Source: Collinsella sp.
Lineage (GTDB): Bacteria > Actinomycetota > Coriobacteriia > Coriobacteriales > Coriobacteriaceae
Assembly: GCA_019414045.1 (NCBI GenBank)
Contig: DXMW01000017.1
Location: 41,017-105,016, forward strand
Length of the DNA: 64,000 bases
Reading direction: 5' to 3'
Shown here: positions 8,569 to 17,692 of the stretch, piece after piece
Position numbering within the stretch: position 1 is the stretch's first letter
Layout: every line of letters starts with the position of its first letter
Notes under the pieces: generated by a model
What the model was told of the DNA's origin: nothing
What the model saw: the letters and a program-made list of their open reading frames with translations, nothing else
The model's database searches: none
Made by a program: the position numbers and the translations under genes

Positions 8569-9375
8569 ATGTCCGGACACTCTAAGTGGGCCACAACCAA
8601 GCATCGTAAGGGCGCGCAGGACGCCAAGCGTTCCGCCCTCTTCTCCAAGCTCAGCCGCAACATCACCGTTGCTGCCCGTCTCGGCGGTGACCCGCTGCCC
8701 GAGAACAACGCCAGCCTCGCCGCTGCCGTTGCCAAGGCCAAGGCTCAGTCCATGCCTAAGGACAAGATCAAGTCCGCTATCGACAAGGCTTTTGGTTCGG
8801 GTGCCGATGCCGCCGTCTACGAGAACATCGTGTACGAGGGCTACGGTCCCGCCGGTGTCGCCGTCTACGTCGACTGCCTGACCGACAACCGCAACCGTAC
8901 CGCCGCTGATGTCCGTTCCGCCTTCTCCCACGCTGGTGGCAACCTGGGCACCTCCGGCTCCGTTGCCTTCCAGTTTGAGCGCAAGGGCCAGATCGTCGTC
9001 GCCAAGGAGATCCTGGACGAGAACGCCAAGAAGGAGACCATGATCGCCAACGGTGCTGCCGGTGACGAGGATGAGTTCATGATGGCCATCGCCGAGGCCG
9101 GTGGCGAGGACTACGAGGATGCCGGCGAGGAGTGGATCGTCTGGACTACTGCTAACGAGGTCATGGCTGTCTCCAAGGCGCTCGAGGAGCAGGGCGTCCA
9201 GGTCAAGGGCTCCGAGACCACCATGGTCCCGACCACTCCGACCGAGGTTTCTGGCGCCGACGCCAAGAAGGTTCAGCGCCTCATCGACCGTCTTGAGGAG
9301 CTCGACGACGTCCAGGATGTTTACAGCACCATGGACATGACCGACGAGGTCATCGCTGCCCTCGAGGAGGAGTAG
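8569..9375 (+). CDS. YebC/TACO1 family protein
   Basis: A 268-aa protein beginning MSGHSKWATTKHRKGAQDAKR, the nearly invariant N-terminus of YebC/PmpR/TACO1 proteins, with the NNASLAAAVAKAK and YEGYGPAGVAVYVD motifs. These are described as transcriptional regulators and as translation factors for difficult motifs such as polyproline; which applies here cannot be told. It has a slightly longer acidic C-terminus than the 240-250 aa norm. The ribosome site AGGAG is 6 nt upstream. A terminator follows. Confidence 0.92.
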   Translation: MSGHSKWATTKHRKGAQDAKRSALFSKLSRNITVAARLGGDPLPENNASLAAAVAKAKAQSMPKDKIKSAIDKAFGSGADAAVYENIVYEGYGPAGVAVYVDCLTDNRNRTAADVRSAFSHAGGNLGTSGSVAFQFERKGQIVVAKEILDENAKKETMIANGAAGDEDEFMMAIAEAGGEDYEDAGEEWIVWTTANEVMAVSKALEEQGVQVKGSETTMVPTTPTEVSGADAKKVQRLIDRLEELDDVQDVYSTMDMTDEVIAALEEE

Positions 9376-9444
9376 CGCCCGCACGGGTTAAGCCGTGCAT
9401 ATCTGGGCATAATGAAGCGAGCATGCAAGCCTCGTGGAATAGAT

Positions 9445-9486
9445 GAGCCGGATCCGCGTGCGTAGAGCACCGGACCCGGCTCTTTT
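9445..9486 (+). terminator. Terminator after the YebC gene
   Basis: Stem GAGCCGG.TCCG with CGGA.CCGGCTC (one mismatch), then TTTT. The following TATAAT (9486-9491) may be the -10 of the next operon. Confidence 0.75.
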
Positions 9487-9541
9487 ATAATGATGCGAAC
9501 CGTTTTGTATTTCGAGTGCCGAGATTTGAAGGGAGCGCCAC

Positions 9542-10087
9542 GTGCGCGTACTCAAACGAGCCCTAGCGATTGTGTATCTTGCCGCCGCCATCGTGGCGCT
9601 GGGTACGCTTGTCTGCCAGTTTTGGGGGCCGTATACGTATCGCTTTATGCTGCTGATGCGCGACCCCATGCCGCGCATTGTCGTGACGGCATGCGGCGGA
9701 GTTGTGGCGATCGGCGTGCTGGTAAGCTTCTTCCGCCTGATGTTTGCTCGTCGCGAGCCGTCCTGTGTGCATCCGGCGGGGGAGCGCAATATCGAGGTCA
9801 CCCTTGCGGCGCTTTCTTCGTGTGCTAGGGCTGCTGCCGAGCGCGACGACCGCGTGATGGTCGAGCATGTCGAGGCCCGCGTCCAAGGCTCCGACGATTC
9901 GCACGTCCGATTTAAGGTCGAGGCTATCGCGCTTGACGATAAGGACGTGGCATCTCTGGCTACCGCGATGCAGCAGCGCATCGAGGAAGCTTGCGACACC
10001 ATGCTCGGCACGCCGGGTACGACCGCGCGCGTCCGTTTTTTGCCGTCCAAGACTACCGTCCAGACCGTGGAGGTTTCCGGTGAGTGA
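9542..10087 (+). CDS. amaP: Alkaline shock response membrane anchor protein AmaP
   Basis: A 181-aa protein with two N-terminal transmembrane segments (about residues 5-25 and 44-64) and a cytoplasmic domain. It matches AmaP, which anchors Asp23 to the membrane in staphylococci. Identification rests largely on context: it is followed by a DUF2273 protein and an Asp23 protein in the conserved order. Start is GTG 9542 with GGGAG upstream; it overlaps the next gene by 8 nt. Confidence 0.8.
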   Translation: MRVLKRALAIVYLAAAIVALGTLVCQFWGPYTYRFMLLMRDPMPRIVVTACGGVVAIGVLVSFFRLMFARREPSCVHPAGERNIEVTLAALSSCARAAAERDDRVMVEHVEARVQGSDDSHVRFKVEAIALDDKDVASLATAMQQRIEEACDTMLGTPGTTARVRFLPSKTTVQTVEVSGE

Positions 10088-10457
10088 TACCAATCAAGAT
10101 AAGACCGCTCGTACGCCGCGCCTGACGATTGACCAGAGCGCCACACCGGCGAGCGAGGTCGTCGATCCCAAGGTAGAGGGCACCGAGTCGCGTGACGCGG
10201 TCGCCGACGACTTTGACGAGGCTATGGGTCTCATCAAGGGCACGGGGGCGGCTATCTGGAGCTATGCCGTTCGTCATCCCAATACCACGCTCGGCGCCGT
10301 CGCGGGCTTTGTGCTCGCGGTGCTGGTGCTCACGCTTGGCCTGTGGGACACGCTGGTTATTGCGTTCTTTGTGCTGATCGGCGCCGTGATCGGCCAGATT
10401 CGCGACGGCGAGAACGGCATCGTCAACTTCTTCGGCCGTTTGTTTAGCGGCCGCTAA
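10080..10457 (+). CDS. DUF2273 small membrane protein
   Basis: 125 aa. A variable charged N-terminus is followed by the DUF2273 domain: HPNTTLGAVAGFV then two hydrophobic helices (about residues 70-110), ending FFGRLFSG. The start is GTG 10080, overlapping the AmaP stop (GTGAGTGA), which indicates translational coupling. It sits between amaP and asp23, as in other Gram-positives, and probably belongs to the same membrane assembly. Confidence 0.85.
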   Translation: MSDTNQDKTARTPRLTIDQSATPASEVVDPKVEGTESRDAVADDFDEAMGLIKGTGAAIWSYAVRHPNTTLGAVAGFVLAVLVLTLGLWDTLVIAFFVLIGAVIGQIRDGENGIVNFFGRLFSGR

Positions 10458-10501
10458 TATGTATTCGACTGTCGCATCCGCGGCAGGCATAAGGAGGAAC
10501 C

Positions 10502-11023
10502 ATGGCTTTTAATACGAAGGTCGATGTGGCCGATACCGAGCTCGAGGCAGACGAGACCGTCACCGCCGAGGCCGAAGGCGTGACGCTCGAGGACGAGGCG
10601 CTTGTCGAGGCCGAGTCCGAAGACGAGGTTGACGAGGATGACGAGGAGGCTGACGAGTCCGAGGACTCGCTGACCTATTCCAACGGCGTGATCGAGAAGA
10701 TCGTCGCCATGGCCACTCGCGAGGTGCCGCACGTCTTGGGCATGAAGGGCAACCTCATGCACTTTGTACAGGAGCAGTTTGGTGCCGAGAACCTGACCAA
10801 GGGCGTGACGGTCGAGGTCACCGATGACAACCGCGTGGTCGTCAACATTTCCGTCATTATCGAGTATGGCGCCTACGCGCCCGCGATTTTCGACGACGTT
10901 AAGGCGCGCGTGACCGAGCGCCTCGCCGCGATGACCGGCCTTGAGGTGGCGGGCGTCAACCTGCGCATCGAGGACGTCATCACCCCCGAGGAGTACGAGC
11001 ACCGCACCAGCCAGCACGAGTAA
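10502..11023 (+). CDS. Asp23/Gls24 family envelope stress protein
   Basis: 173 aa. After a very acidic N-terminal extension (about residues 8-55, runs of Asp/Glu) comes the Asp23 domain with YSNGVIEKIVAMATREVPHV and ISVIIEYGAYAPAIFDDVK. Asp23 proteins form membrane-associated assemblies linked to cell-envelope stress, anchored by AmaP. AAGGAGG lies 7 nt before the ATG. The stop codon TAA overlaps the first bases of a GGGACAGG-family hairpin. Confidence 0.9.
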   Translation: MAFNTKVDVADTELEADETVTAEAEGVTLEDEALVEAESEDEVDEDDEEADESEDSLTYSNGVIEKIVAMATREVPHVLGMKGNLMHFVQEQFGAENLTKGVTVEVTDDNRVVVNISVIIEYGAYAPAIFDDVKARVTERLAAMTGLEVAGVNLRIEDVITPEEYEHRTSQHE

Positions 11024-11080
11024 CCTGCCAAAAAGGGACAGGTTTATTTTGGCAGGTTTTATCTGCGAAAACGTTAAACG
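11022..11080 (+). repeat. GGGACAGG-loop hairpin repeat, CCTGCCAAAA stem
   Basis: Stem AACCTGCCAAAA (11022-11033) with TTTTGGCAGGTT (11047-11058), loop AGGGACAGGTTTA. The shared 3' flank TTTATCTGCGAAAACGTTAA follows. The asp23 stop codon TAA forms the first bases of the element. Confidence 0.88.
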
Positions 11081-11116
11081 GCCGACTGCGCAAGCAAAAG
11101 CGTGGCCGGCCGTTAT
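11077..11116 (+). terminator. Possible terminator after the asp23 operon
   Basis: AACGGCCG (11077-11084) pairs with CGGCCGTT (11107-11114), followed only by ATTTGT, so it is weak. Confidence 0.4.
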
Positions 11117-11231
11117 TTGTATGCCCCCCGATGTAGGCATACCGCTCGTCTAACTAGGGGTTGCAATTGCCGCGTTCCGCGTTACCCTAATGGGCGCATT
11201 GTTTCCAAATTGTTAACGAGGGGTTGCCGTA

Positions 11232-12254
11232 ATGGCCGACGAGCACGAAACAGAAAGCAAGGCATGGGCGATTGAGGCCGCTGCGGCAGAGGCGGCATCG
11301 CGTGCTGCCGAGGAGGTGCATCGTCCTCCCGTGGTGCCGATGGAGCGCGTGGTCGATCGCGCCGATATCGAGCGCGGCGAGCGTGCCGGCCAAAAGCGCA
11401 GCCAGGAGCCAGGCTTTCCGCGCTTTTTCGCCGAGCTCAATCTGGGCCTGATCCTTACGGCCTTTGCCATCGTCGCGTTTAAAACCCCTAATCACTTTGC
11501 TTTTGGCGGCACCTCGGGCGTGTCGGTCATTCTTTCCACGCTGTTCCCGACCCTGCCCGTCGGCGTCTTTCTGTGGATTATCAACGCGGTTCTCGTCATC
11601 TTGGGCTTTATCTTTTTGGAACGCAAGGCAATTCTGTGGAGCGTCTTCGCCTCGTTTGCGCTGTCCGCCTATGTTTCGCTGTTTGAGCTCTTTATCCCGA
11701 CCGATGTCTCGATGACGGGCGATATGTGGCTCGACCTGTGCTTTGCCGTGATTCTGCCGGCCCTCGGCAGCGCCATCGTCTTCGATATTGGCGCCTCGAC
11801 GGGTGGCACGGACATTCTGGCCATGATCCTCAAACGCCGCACCACGCTCGAGATTGGCCGCGCGTTGCTGCTGGTCGATATCGGCATCGTAACTATCGCG
11901 GCCTTTTTGTATGGCCCGCGCGTCGGCCTGTATTGTGTGCTCGGCCTGTTTGCCAAGACGCTTGTGGTCGACAAGGCCATCGAGAGCATTCACCTTCGTA
12001 AGGTCTGCACGATCATTTGCTCCGAACCCCTTAAGGTCGAGGAGTTCATCGTCAAGCATCTCAACCGTACGGCGACCATCAGCCGCGGCTACGGCGCCTT
12101 CTCGGGCAAGTGCGTGACGGTGATCATGAGCGTGCTGAGCCGCCGCGAGGCCGTGCAGCTGCGTCGCTATGCTCGCGAGGTCGATCCCGGTGCCTTTATC
12201 ACGATCGTCGACAGCTCCGAGATCGTCGGCAAGGGCTTCCGCGGAACGAACTAG
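11232..12254 (+). CDS. YitT family membrane protein (DUF2179)
   Basis: 340 aa. An unusual cytoplasmic N-terminus of about 65 residues, rich in Ala/Glu, precedes the YitT membrane domain of five to six helices (about 70-240) with the family sequence NHFAFGGTSGVSVIL and DIGASTGGTDI. The C-terminal DUF2179 domain (about 250-335) has HLNRTATISRGYGAFSG. The family is uncharacterised. The start has GAGGGG upstream. Confidence 0.88.
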   Translation: MADEHETESKAWAIEAAAAEAASRAAEEVHRPPVVPMERVVDRADIERGERAGQKRSQEPGFPRFFAELNLGLILTAFAIVAFKTPNHFAFGGTSGVSVILSTLFPTLPVGVFLWIINAVLVILGFIFLERKAILWSVFASFALSAYVSLFELFIPTDVSMTGDMWLDLCFAVILPALGSAIVFDIGASTGGTDILAMILKRRTTLEIGRALLLVDIGIVTIAAFLYGPRVGLYCVLGLFAKTLVVDKAIESIHLRKVCTIICSEPLKVEEFIVKHLNRTATISRGYGAFSGKCVTVIMSVLSRREAVQLRRYAREVDPGAFITIVDSSEIVGKGFRGTN

Positions 12255-12404
12255 CACAGACGTATTCAACGAACCGCCTGCTGGCGCCGTGTACCTTGCA
12301 AATCGGTCATCTTTGAGTATTTGTCCTCACATTGGGTGATAATGATGCCAAAGACATCGTTTGCGATCCAGGTGATTCGCTCAAGATACGAAGGGATGAT
12401 TTCG

Positions 12405-12581
12405 ATGTTCTGTTCGCAGTGTGGCGCTCCCATGGGCGATAACGACAAGTTCTGTGGCGCGTGTGGTGCTCCTAATGCGGCGGCCGGTGCGGCTCCTCAG
12501 GGGCAGCCTCAGCAGGTCATGACGCAGCCCCCGTGGTCAACGTGCCCAAGGGCTGTGTGGCTCAGGCGTTTGAGGATATGA
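12405..12581 (+). CDS. Zinc-ribbon N-terminal fragment (frameshifted from the next frame)
   Basis: Starts MFCSQCGAPMGDNDKFCGAC: two CxxC pairs forming a zinc ribbon, then a Gln/Pro/Ala linker. The frame runs out at 12581 in unnatural sequence. In the alternative frame, from 12533, a membrane protein continues directly. A run of five C (12528-12532) lies exactly at the junction; one extra C would join the frames as ...TQPPVVNVPKG. This is therefore the 5' part of one gene carrying a -1 frameshift or a base-call error. AAGGG is 9 nt before ATG 12405. Confidence 0.75.
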   Translation: MFCSQCGAPMGDNDKFCGACGAPNAAAGAAPQGQPQQVMTQPPWSTCPRAVWLRRLRI

Positions 12582-13708
12582 CCAAGACTCCGGGCGTGCT
12601 GCAGCGCGTGTGCCAGATTGCCTTTTTGCCGGCGGTCATCTGCGTCGTGTCGGTGCTTGTGCTGTTCATCCCCGTTATCGGCGGTATCGCGGCTGCCATC
12701 GGCTTTTTAGCGGCCTACGTGGCAAGCGTGTGTGGCTCTGGCTTTGGCATCGAGTGGGGTCGTGATCTTTCGCTCAAGGTCGATGACGGCATGGACCGTC
12801 CACTCATGCGTTCCACGTCGTTTGGTCTCGGAGTCTTTTCGAGCGTTATTTCGGTCGTGCTCGAGGTTATCGCTGCCATTCCCGTTATCGGTGTAGTGCT
12901 TTCGCTGGTGGAGGGCGTGGTAATTGGCGCCGCGGGCTCGTATTCTTATTACGGCTCTTATGCGCTCGAGGCTGCGCTGTTCGGTTCGCTCGGCCTGCTT
13001 GTCCTGGCGCTAATTGCCTCGGCGATTCTGGGTGTCTTCTTTAAGATGTTCGCCGACATCGCCGTGATGCACTTTGCGGTGACCGGTCGCGTCGAGAGCG
13101 CGTTTTCGCTCGATAAGGTCTGGGCCGCCTTTAAGCACAACAAGACCAAGCTGTTCTGTGCTTCGTTCCTTCCCGAGTTTTTGACGGGCCTGGTCGCCAA
13201 CGTTGTCACATGGATCTTGACGGTTGTCTTTGGCGCCATTGCCTCTGTCGGTATGTATAGCTACTACTATCGTCCTACGGTTATTGAGGCGCTTGTTACC
13301 GGCGGTGGCATCACACTCGTGCTGTTCCTGGTGCTGGTCGCTTTTGTCACCGTATTTCTTACGGTCTTTGGCAAGATGCTCAAGCACCGTGCCGTTGGCT
13401 ATTGGGTTGCACGTTATGCAAGCGAGTGGGCCGACGAGGACAAGGACGACGTCCTGACTTTTGTATTGCCCTTCGAGAAGAAGTTCGCTCCCTCGGGTTA
13501 CAGCGCTCCGGATGCTGCGCCCGCGCCCGAGCCGGCGCCTGCACCCGAGCCCGAGCCTGCGTCGGTGCCCGAGCCTGAGCCTGAGCCCGCCTCTGATTCC
13601 GAGCCCGCACCAGAGCCGGCGCCCGAGCCCGAGACCGAGCCGACGCCTGAACCTGAGCCCGAACCCGAACCCGAGTCAAGTTCCGACGAGGACCCTCAGG
13701 ACGAGTAG
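12533..13708 (+). CDS. Polytopic membrane protein with acidic proline tail (main part of the frameshifted gene)
   Basis: The open frame from GTG 12533 gives 391 aa: about six hydrophobic segments in residues 30-285, with soluble loops such as MHFAVTGRVESAF, resembling DUF4013-type proteins. A tail of about 70 residues is made of Pro-Glu repeats (PEPEPEPAS type). Zinc-ribbon plus membrane-domain proteins of this layout are common in Gram-positives, supporting fusion with the upstream 12405 fragment. GTG 12533 has no ribosome site, so it is probably not a real start. Function unknown. Confidence 0.7.
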   Translation: MVNVPKGCVAQAFEDMTKTPGVLQRVCQIAFLPAVICVVSVLVLFIPVIGGIAAAIGFLAAYVASVCGSGFGIEWGRDLSLKVDDGMDRPLMRSTSFGLGVFSSVISVVLEVIAAIPVIGVVLSLVEGVVIGAAGSYSYYGSYALEAALFGSLGLLVLALIASAILGVFFKMFADIAVMHFAVTGRVESAFSLDKVWAAFKHNKTKLFCASFLPEFLTGLVANVVTWILTVVFGAIASVGMYSYYYRPTVIEALVTGGGITLVLFLVLVAFVTVFLTVFGKMLKHRAVGYWVARYASEWADEDKDDVLTFVLPFEKKFAPSGYSAPDAAPAPEPAPAPEPEPASVPEPEPEPASDSEPAPEPAPEPETEPTPEPEPEPEPESSSDEDPQDE

Positions 13709-13717
13709 CCCTGCCGC

Positions 13718-13748
13718 CTGTCATTTGGGGACGGGGTAGAAATGGCAG
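13718..13748 (+). repeat. GGGGACGGGG-loop hairpin (divergent member of the repeat family)
   Basis: CTGTCATTT (13718-13726) pairs with AAATGGCAG (13740-13748, one G-U), loop GGGGACGGGGTAG. It lies 10 nt after the stop codon at 13706-13708. Confidence 0.6.
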
Positions 13749-13767
13749 AAATAGCGCTTGACAAATG

Positions 13768-13806
13768 AGCGGGGCCGAACGTTGAGATAACGTTCGACCC
13801 CGCTTT
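13768..13806. terminator. Bidirectional terminator between convergent genes
   Basis: A 16-position stem with one mismatch (13768-13783 with 13789-13804), 5-nt loop, TTT on the plus side. It separates the plus-strand membrane protein gene from the minus-strand amidohydrolase. Confidence 0.65.
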
Positions 13807-13849
13807 GACATCGCGATGCGGCTATGACTGCGAGATAGTCGCGAATCGA

Positions 13850-15313
13850 CTACTCGTCGTGCTTCTCCTCGCGGCGAGCGGCGGCGCGAGCTTCGTGGAT
13901 GCCCTTGATTGCGGCATGGCGAGCCGTGCGGGCATCGTGGATGGCGTCACGGGCCTCGGCAGTCGTCGCCTTGGCAGAGCGCAACTTGGCTGCCAGATCG
14001 GGGTTGGTCTCGGCAACCGCAGCGATAGCGGGCCCGTCGAGCTCCTCTTGCGTGGGCTCGGCCAAAAAGTCGATGGCATACTGGGCGGCCACCATGGAAC
14101 CCTTGGCCAGCACGCTCTCATCAATCTTGTAAAAGCAGGAATGTTGGGCGTACGTGGCGCTAATCTTGGGGTTGCGCGTACCTACAAAGGCGAGCACACC
14201 CGGTACGCGGCGCAGGTACTCCGAAAAATCCTCGCCCGAGAGCGTGCCGCGATAATGGCCTTGGCCGGTGGGGCCCAGACATTTAATTACAGCCTGACGG
14301 CAGCGCTCGCTCGAGGCCGCGTCGTTTTCGACCTTGTAGTTGGCGATGGTGTAGTCGGTGAGCTCTGCCTCGGCGCCCAAGGCTGCCGCAGTATGCTCCA
14401 CGATGCGGCGCATAAGCTCCGGCATTTCCTCGTGGGTCGAATCTCCGTAGGTGCGCACCGTGCCGGCGAGGTAGGCCGTGCCGGCGATAACGTTGCGCGC
14501 GGTGCCGCCGTGCAGCTCGCCGACGGTGATGACAGCCGGCTCATAGGGACTGATCTCGCGCGAAACGATGGTCTGCAGGGCGTTGACGATCTCGGCGGCA
14601 ACCATAACGGCGTCGTGACCGCGTTGGGGCATGGCGCCGTGGCACGAGGTGCCGCGTACGTCGATACGGAACCAGTCGGTATTGGCCATGCGCGGTCCGG
14701 GCTCGCAGCTCACGGTGCCGGCGTCGACCTCGCTCCAGATGTGCGCGGCGTAGGCGCCATCGACGCCGTCGAGCACGCCCGTGCCGATCATGAGCTTGGC
14801 GCCCTGGCCGTTTTCCTCACTGGGCTGGAAGACGATGCGGACCTCGCCGTGAATGTCGTCGGTCATATGGCGCAGAATCTGCAGCGTGCCGAGCATCATG
14901 GCGATGTGGCAGTCGTGGCCGCAGGCGTGCATGCAACCCTCGTTGACGCTGGCGAACTCCTCGCCGGTCTGCTCGGTGACGGGCAGGGCGTCGATATCCG
15001 CGCGCAGCAGGATGCGGCGGCGCGGCGTGCCGTCCTCGCGGTAGGCATCGGGCGCGGTGCCGCGAAGGGTTGCCACCAGGCCCGTCTTAAGGGGGCGCTC
15101 ATAGGGGATATTCATGGCATCGAGCTGGTTGGCGATGTCAGAAGTCGTGCGCTCCTCGGCGAGGCTCAGCTCCGGGTGCTTATGGAAGTGGCGGCGCTGC
15201 TTGATGATGTAGGGTTCAAACTCGGTAGCGATATCTTGGATGGCTGCGGTGACGTCGTCAGCCGCGCGAACCTCGGTCGCCGCCATAATCTGCTGTGCCT
15301 TGGTCTTCGTCAT
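13850..15313 (-). CDS. M20 family amidohydrolase / aminoacylase-like peptidase
   Basis: 487 aa. The M20D amidohydrolase fold is indicated by RRHFHKHPELSLAEE near residue 40, the metal site HACGHDCHIAM near 125, FQPSEENGQGA near 165, the dimerisation lid with GTSCHGAMPQRG, and YAQHSCFYKIDE. These enzymes hydrolyse N-acyl amino acids or indole-acetyl/hippuryl conjugates; the substrate is unknown. A basic and acidic helical tail of about 70 residues (rich in Ala, Arg, Lys) exceeds the usual family length of about 400. The start ATG at 15313 has AAGGAG upstream. The complementary strand is also open but is a codon-bias shadow. Confidence 0.88.
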   Translation of the reverse strand: MTKTKAQQIMAATEVRAADDVTAAIQDIATEFEPYIIKQRRHFHKHPELSLAEERTTSDIANQLDAMNIPYERPLKTGLVATLRGTAPDAYREDGTPRRRILLRADIDALPVTEQTGEEFASVNEGCMHACGHDCHIAMMLGTLQILRHMTDDIHGEVRIVFQPSEENGQGAKLMIGTGVLDGVDGAYAAHIWSEVDAGTVSCEPGPRMANTDWFRIDVRGTSCHGAMPQRGHDAVMVAAEIVNALQTIVSREISPYEPAVITVGELHGGTARNVIAGTAYLAGTVRTYGDSTHEEMPELMRRIVEHTAAALGAEAELTDYTIANYKVENDAASSERCRQAVIKCLGPTGQGHYRGTLSGEDFSEYLRRVPGVLAFVGTRNPKISATYAQHSCFYKIDESVLAKGSMVAAQYAIDFLAEPTQEELDGPAIAAVAETNPDLAAKLRSAKATTAEARDAIHDARTARHAAIKGIHEARAAARREEKHDE

Positions 15314-15481
15314 GGTCGATTTGCTCCTTGCTGGGTTGATCGCAAAATCGTACAGGCTCTCTCCAGTATGCCACCTGCCGCTAGAGCTGGTAAAGTTGCC
15401 GTTTGCCGCTTGGGGTTTTGTTACAAGGGCGGGGGAGTACACTCGGGGGTGTTGAATTTCCTGCCAGAGATGGGGATGCCC

Positions 15482-17119
15482 ATGCAACATATCGATCGGA
15501 TTATCCGCTCCAAGAACGTCTTTACCGCGCAAGACGGCATCGATACCGCCCGCGAGCTGGCGATTGCCATCGCAGGCGACCGTATCGTCGCAGTCGGTGC
15601 GCCCGATGACGTGATTGCCGCCGCGCCTGCCGCCACGCCGGTTATCGACTACGGCGAGCAGTTTGTCTGCCCCGGTTTCCATGACGCTCATCTGCACTTC
15701 TTCCATACCTCGGTCGGCTCCTCGCCGTACATGCTCATGGATATGGGCACGTCCGAGGCTGCGCTGGTGCAGCACGCGCTCGAGTTTTCCAAGGACCTGC
15801 CCGATGACGCTTGGGTTGTGACGCAGGGCTGGCGCGACTACCGTTGGGACCCGCCCGAGCATCCTACCAAGGCGTCGCTCGATGCGGCATTCCCCGATCG
15901 TCCCTGCGTTATGTATTCGGGCGATGGACATACGCTTTGGCTCAACAGCCGCGCACTCGAGGCGCTCGGCGTCACACGCGACAGCGAGCCGCCAGCGGGC
16001 GGCAGCTACGACAAGGATGCAAACGGCGAGCTCACGGGCATTGCTCACGAGGCGGCTGCCATGCAGCTGCTACCGCGCTGCCTTGAGTGGCTGGGCGAGG
16101 ATCGCATCGCAAGCGCTTACGCCGATCAAATGAGGCGGATGGCCGAGCAGGGCATCACCTCGATATGCGATATGTCGCTCATGCCCATGCCGGGTTGCGA
16201 CTTTATCCGCGACGATGTCTACGACAAACTGCAGGCAGCCGGCAAGCTGGGCATCCGAGCCCATCTGTTCCCCACGCTGCTGGATGACCAGTCGCGCTTG
16301 GAAGAGCTGCAGACCCGCTACGCGAACAACGCGCTGCTCTCGGCGCCAGGCTTTAAGCAGTTCTTCGACGGCGTCTCGAGCGAACACACGGCCTATCTCA
16401 CCGAGCCCTATACCAACCCGCGCTTCCCGGGCGATCAAGGTCGCCTGACGGTTCCTGCCGAGCGTATGCGCAAGCTGGTCCTCGCTGCCGCGGAGCGCGG
16501 TCACACCGTTCGCATCCACGTCATCGGTGACGGTGCGATTCATGCCGCGCTGGATATCTTTGAGGAGGCCGCCGAACTGTACGGCCTGCCCCAGCACGGT
16601 CATAACACGCTTGAGCATCTGGAGAACCTCTTGCCCGAGGACCTCGATCGTCTACGCAAGCTTAACGTCGTTGCCTCGAGCCAGCCCTGTCACATTACAC
16701 TCGACCCGGGCGGCCCCGAGCGCGATCTGGGCCTGGAGCGCAGCCGCATCATGTGGCCGTTCGCAACCTATAAGCAGCGCGGCATTCGCCAAGCCTTCGG
16801 TACCGACAGCCCTATTACGCCCGTTACCAGCATGAATGTGCTCTACACGGCTATCACGCGCCAGGACCCCCGCAGCCACTGGCCCGAGGGCGGCTGGTTG
16901 CCGAGCGAGCGTATCGACGCGGCAACGGCCCTGCGCAACTACACGCTTGGCAGCGCGTACGCAGCGGGCGACGAGCAAAACCTCGGCAGCCTGGAGCCCG
17001 GCAAATACGCCGATCTGGTAGTCCTGGACCAAAACCCGCTCACCGTTGACCCCCAAGAGCTCCAGGTCACCAAAGTTCAGGCCACCTACCTGGCGGGCAA
17101 CATGATTTACGAGCGCTAA
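15482..17119 (+). CDS. Amidohydrolase family 3 (YtcJ-like) metal-dependent hydrolase
   Basis: 545 aa. Matches amidohydrolase-3 proteins: metal ligands in GFHDAHLHFFHT near residue 60, HVIGDGAIHAALD near 350, GTDSPITPV near 440 and the C-terminal GSLEPGKYADLVVLDQNP. Substrates of YtcJ-like enzymes are mostly unknown. ATG 15482 is chosen because GGGG lies 6 nt upstream and homologues begin close to the IIRSKNVFTA strand; ATG 15470 and GTG 15449 are alternatives. It is divergent from the M20 gene. Confidence 0.8.
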   Translation: MQHIDRIIRSKNVFTAQDGIDTARELAIAIAGDRIVAVGAPDDVIAAAPAATPVIDYGEQFVCPGFHDAHLHFFHTSVGSSPYMLMDMGTSEAALVQHALEFSKDLPDDAWVVTQGWRDYRWDPPEHPTKASLDAAFPDRPCVMYSGDGHTLWLNSRALEALGVTRDSEPPAGGSYDKDANGELTGIAHEAAAMQLLPRCLEWLGEDRIASAYADQMRRMAEQGITSICDMSLMPMPGCDFIRDDVYDKLQAAGKLGIRAHLFPTLLDDQSRLEELQTRYANNALLSAPGFKQFFDGVSSEHTAYLTEPYTNPRFPGDQGRLTVPAERMRKLVLAAAERGHTVRIHVIGDGAIHAALDIFEEAAELYGLPQHGHNTLEHLENLLPEDLDRLRKLNVVASSQPCHITLDPGGPERDLGLERSRIMWPFATYKQRGIRQAFGTDSPITPVTSMNVLYTAITRQDPRSHWPEGGWLPSERIDAATALRNYTLGSAYAAGDEQNLGSLEPGKYADLVVLDQNPLTVDPQELQVTKVQATYLAGNMIYER

Positions 17120-17138
17120 GTATTCATGCCGTACCGTT

Positions 17139-17189
17139 AAACGCGGCTCGGGCAGCCTATTTTGGGATGGCGCTCGAGCCGCGTTTGTT
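17139..17189 (+). terminator. Terminator after the YtcJ-like gene
   Basis: A 12-bp perfect stem (17139-17150 with 17175-17186) with a 24-nt loop, then GTTTG. The loop contains TTTTGGGATGG, also seen in the repeats near 20340 and 20420. Confidence 0.6.
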
Positions 17190-17692
17190 TGCCGGTGGGG
17201 ATTTGTTAGGAGCGTCCCCGCTCTGTTGGATTTGGGCGCGGGGTTGAGGTGCTGCTGCCCCGCGCGCTCAATTTGGACATCAGCAATGCTGCCTCTTGGT
17301 GTTTTGCATACTTCCCATTACAGATTGCATAAAAAGGCTGGGATGTTCTTCTTGATCCTGATGTACCCCCGCCCGTGCCGTGCAAAAAACGGAGTATTCA
17401 GCACCGCGAGCTCTGCCGGTGCCGCTGCGGTCGGGTGGTATTGCGGAGATCGACGTCATTTTGGGGTCCGACGTGGCGCGAGGCATGCTTGTTTGTCTCG
17501 ACGAGGCCTGTCTGCCGACCCAAATCGCCGGTCGAAGGCTACCGTGGGACTAATTAGATGCGCCCGGTGCGTATGCATTTGTCCCGGCCTGCTGAAAACT
17601 CCCAAAAATGCACGGTGCTCCCCAGGGGATCCGTGCGCGCAACGAAAACCATGTCCATGTCGCTATCCGCATCGCCATTTTGCTGCACTGAC
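17187..17692. other. Intergenic stretch without a convincing gene
   Basis: About 500 nt. A 177-codon frame starting at 17226 has no ribosome site, unnatural Cys/Arg-rich composition and stop-codon reading into the palindrome, so it is not called. One small structured spot is visible: GCACGG (17610-17615) pairs with CCGTGC (17631-17636) and the loop contains CCCC-A-GGGG. No promoter or known RNA is recognised. Confidence 0.5.

Noticed and set aside
13805..15480. Very long plus-strand open frame running through the M20 gene into the YtcJ-like gene
   Set aside because: It is antisense to a well-supported M20 gene with clear metal-site motifs; the opening comes from GC-biased codon use.
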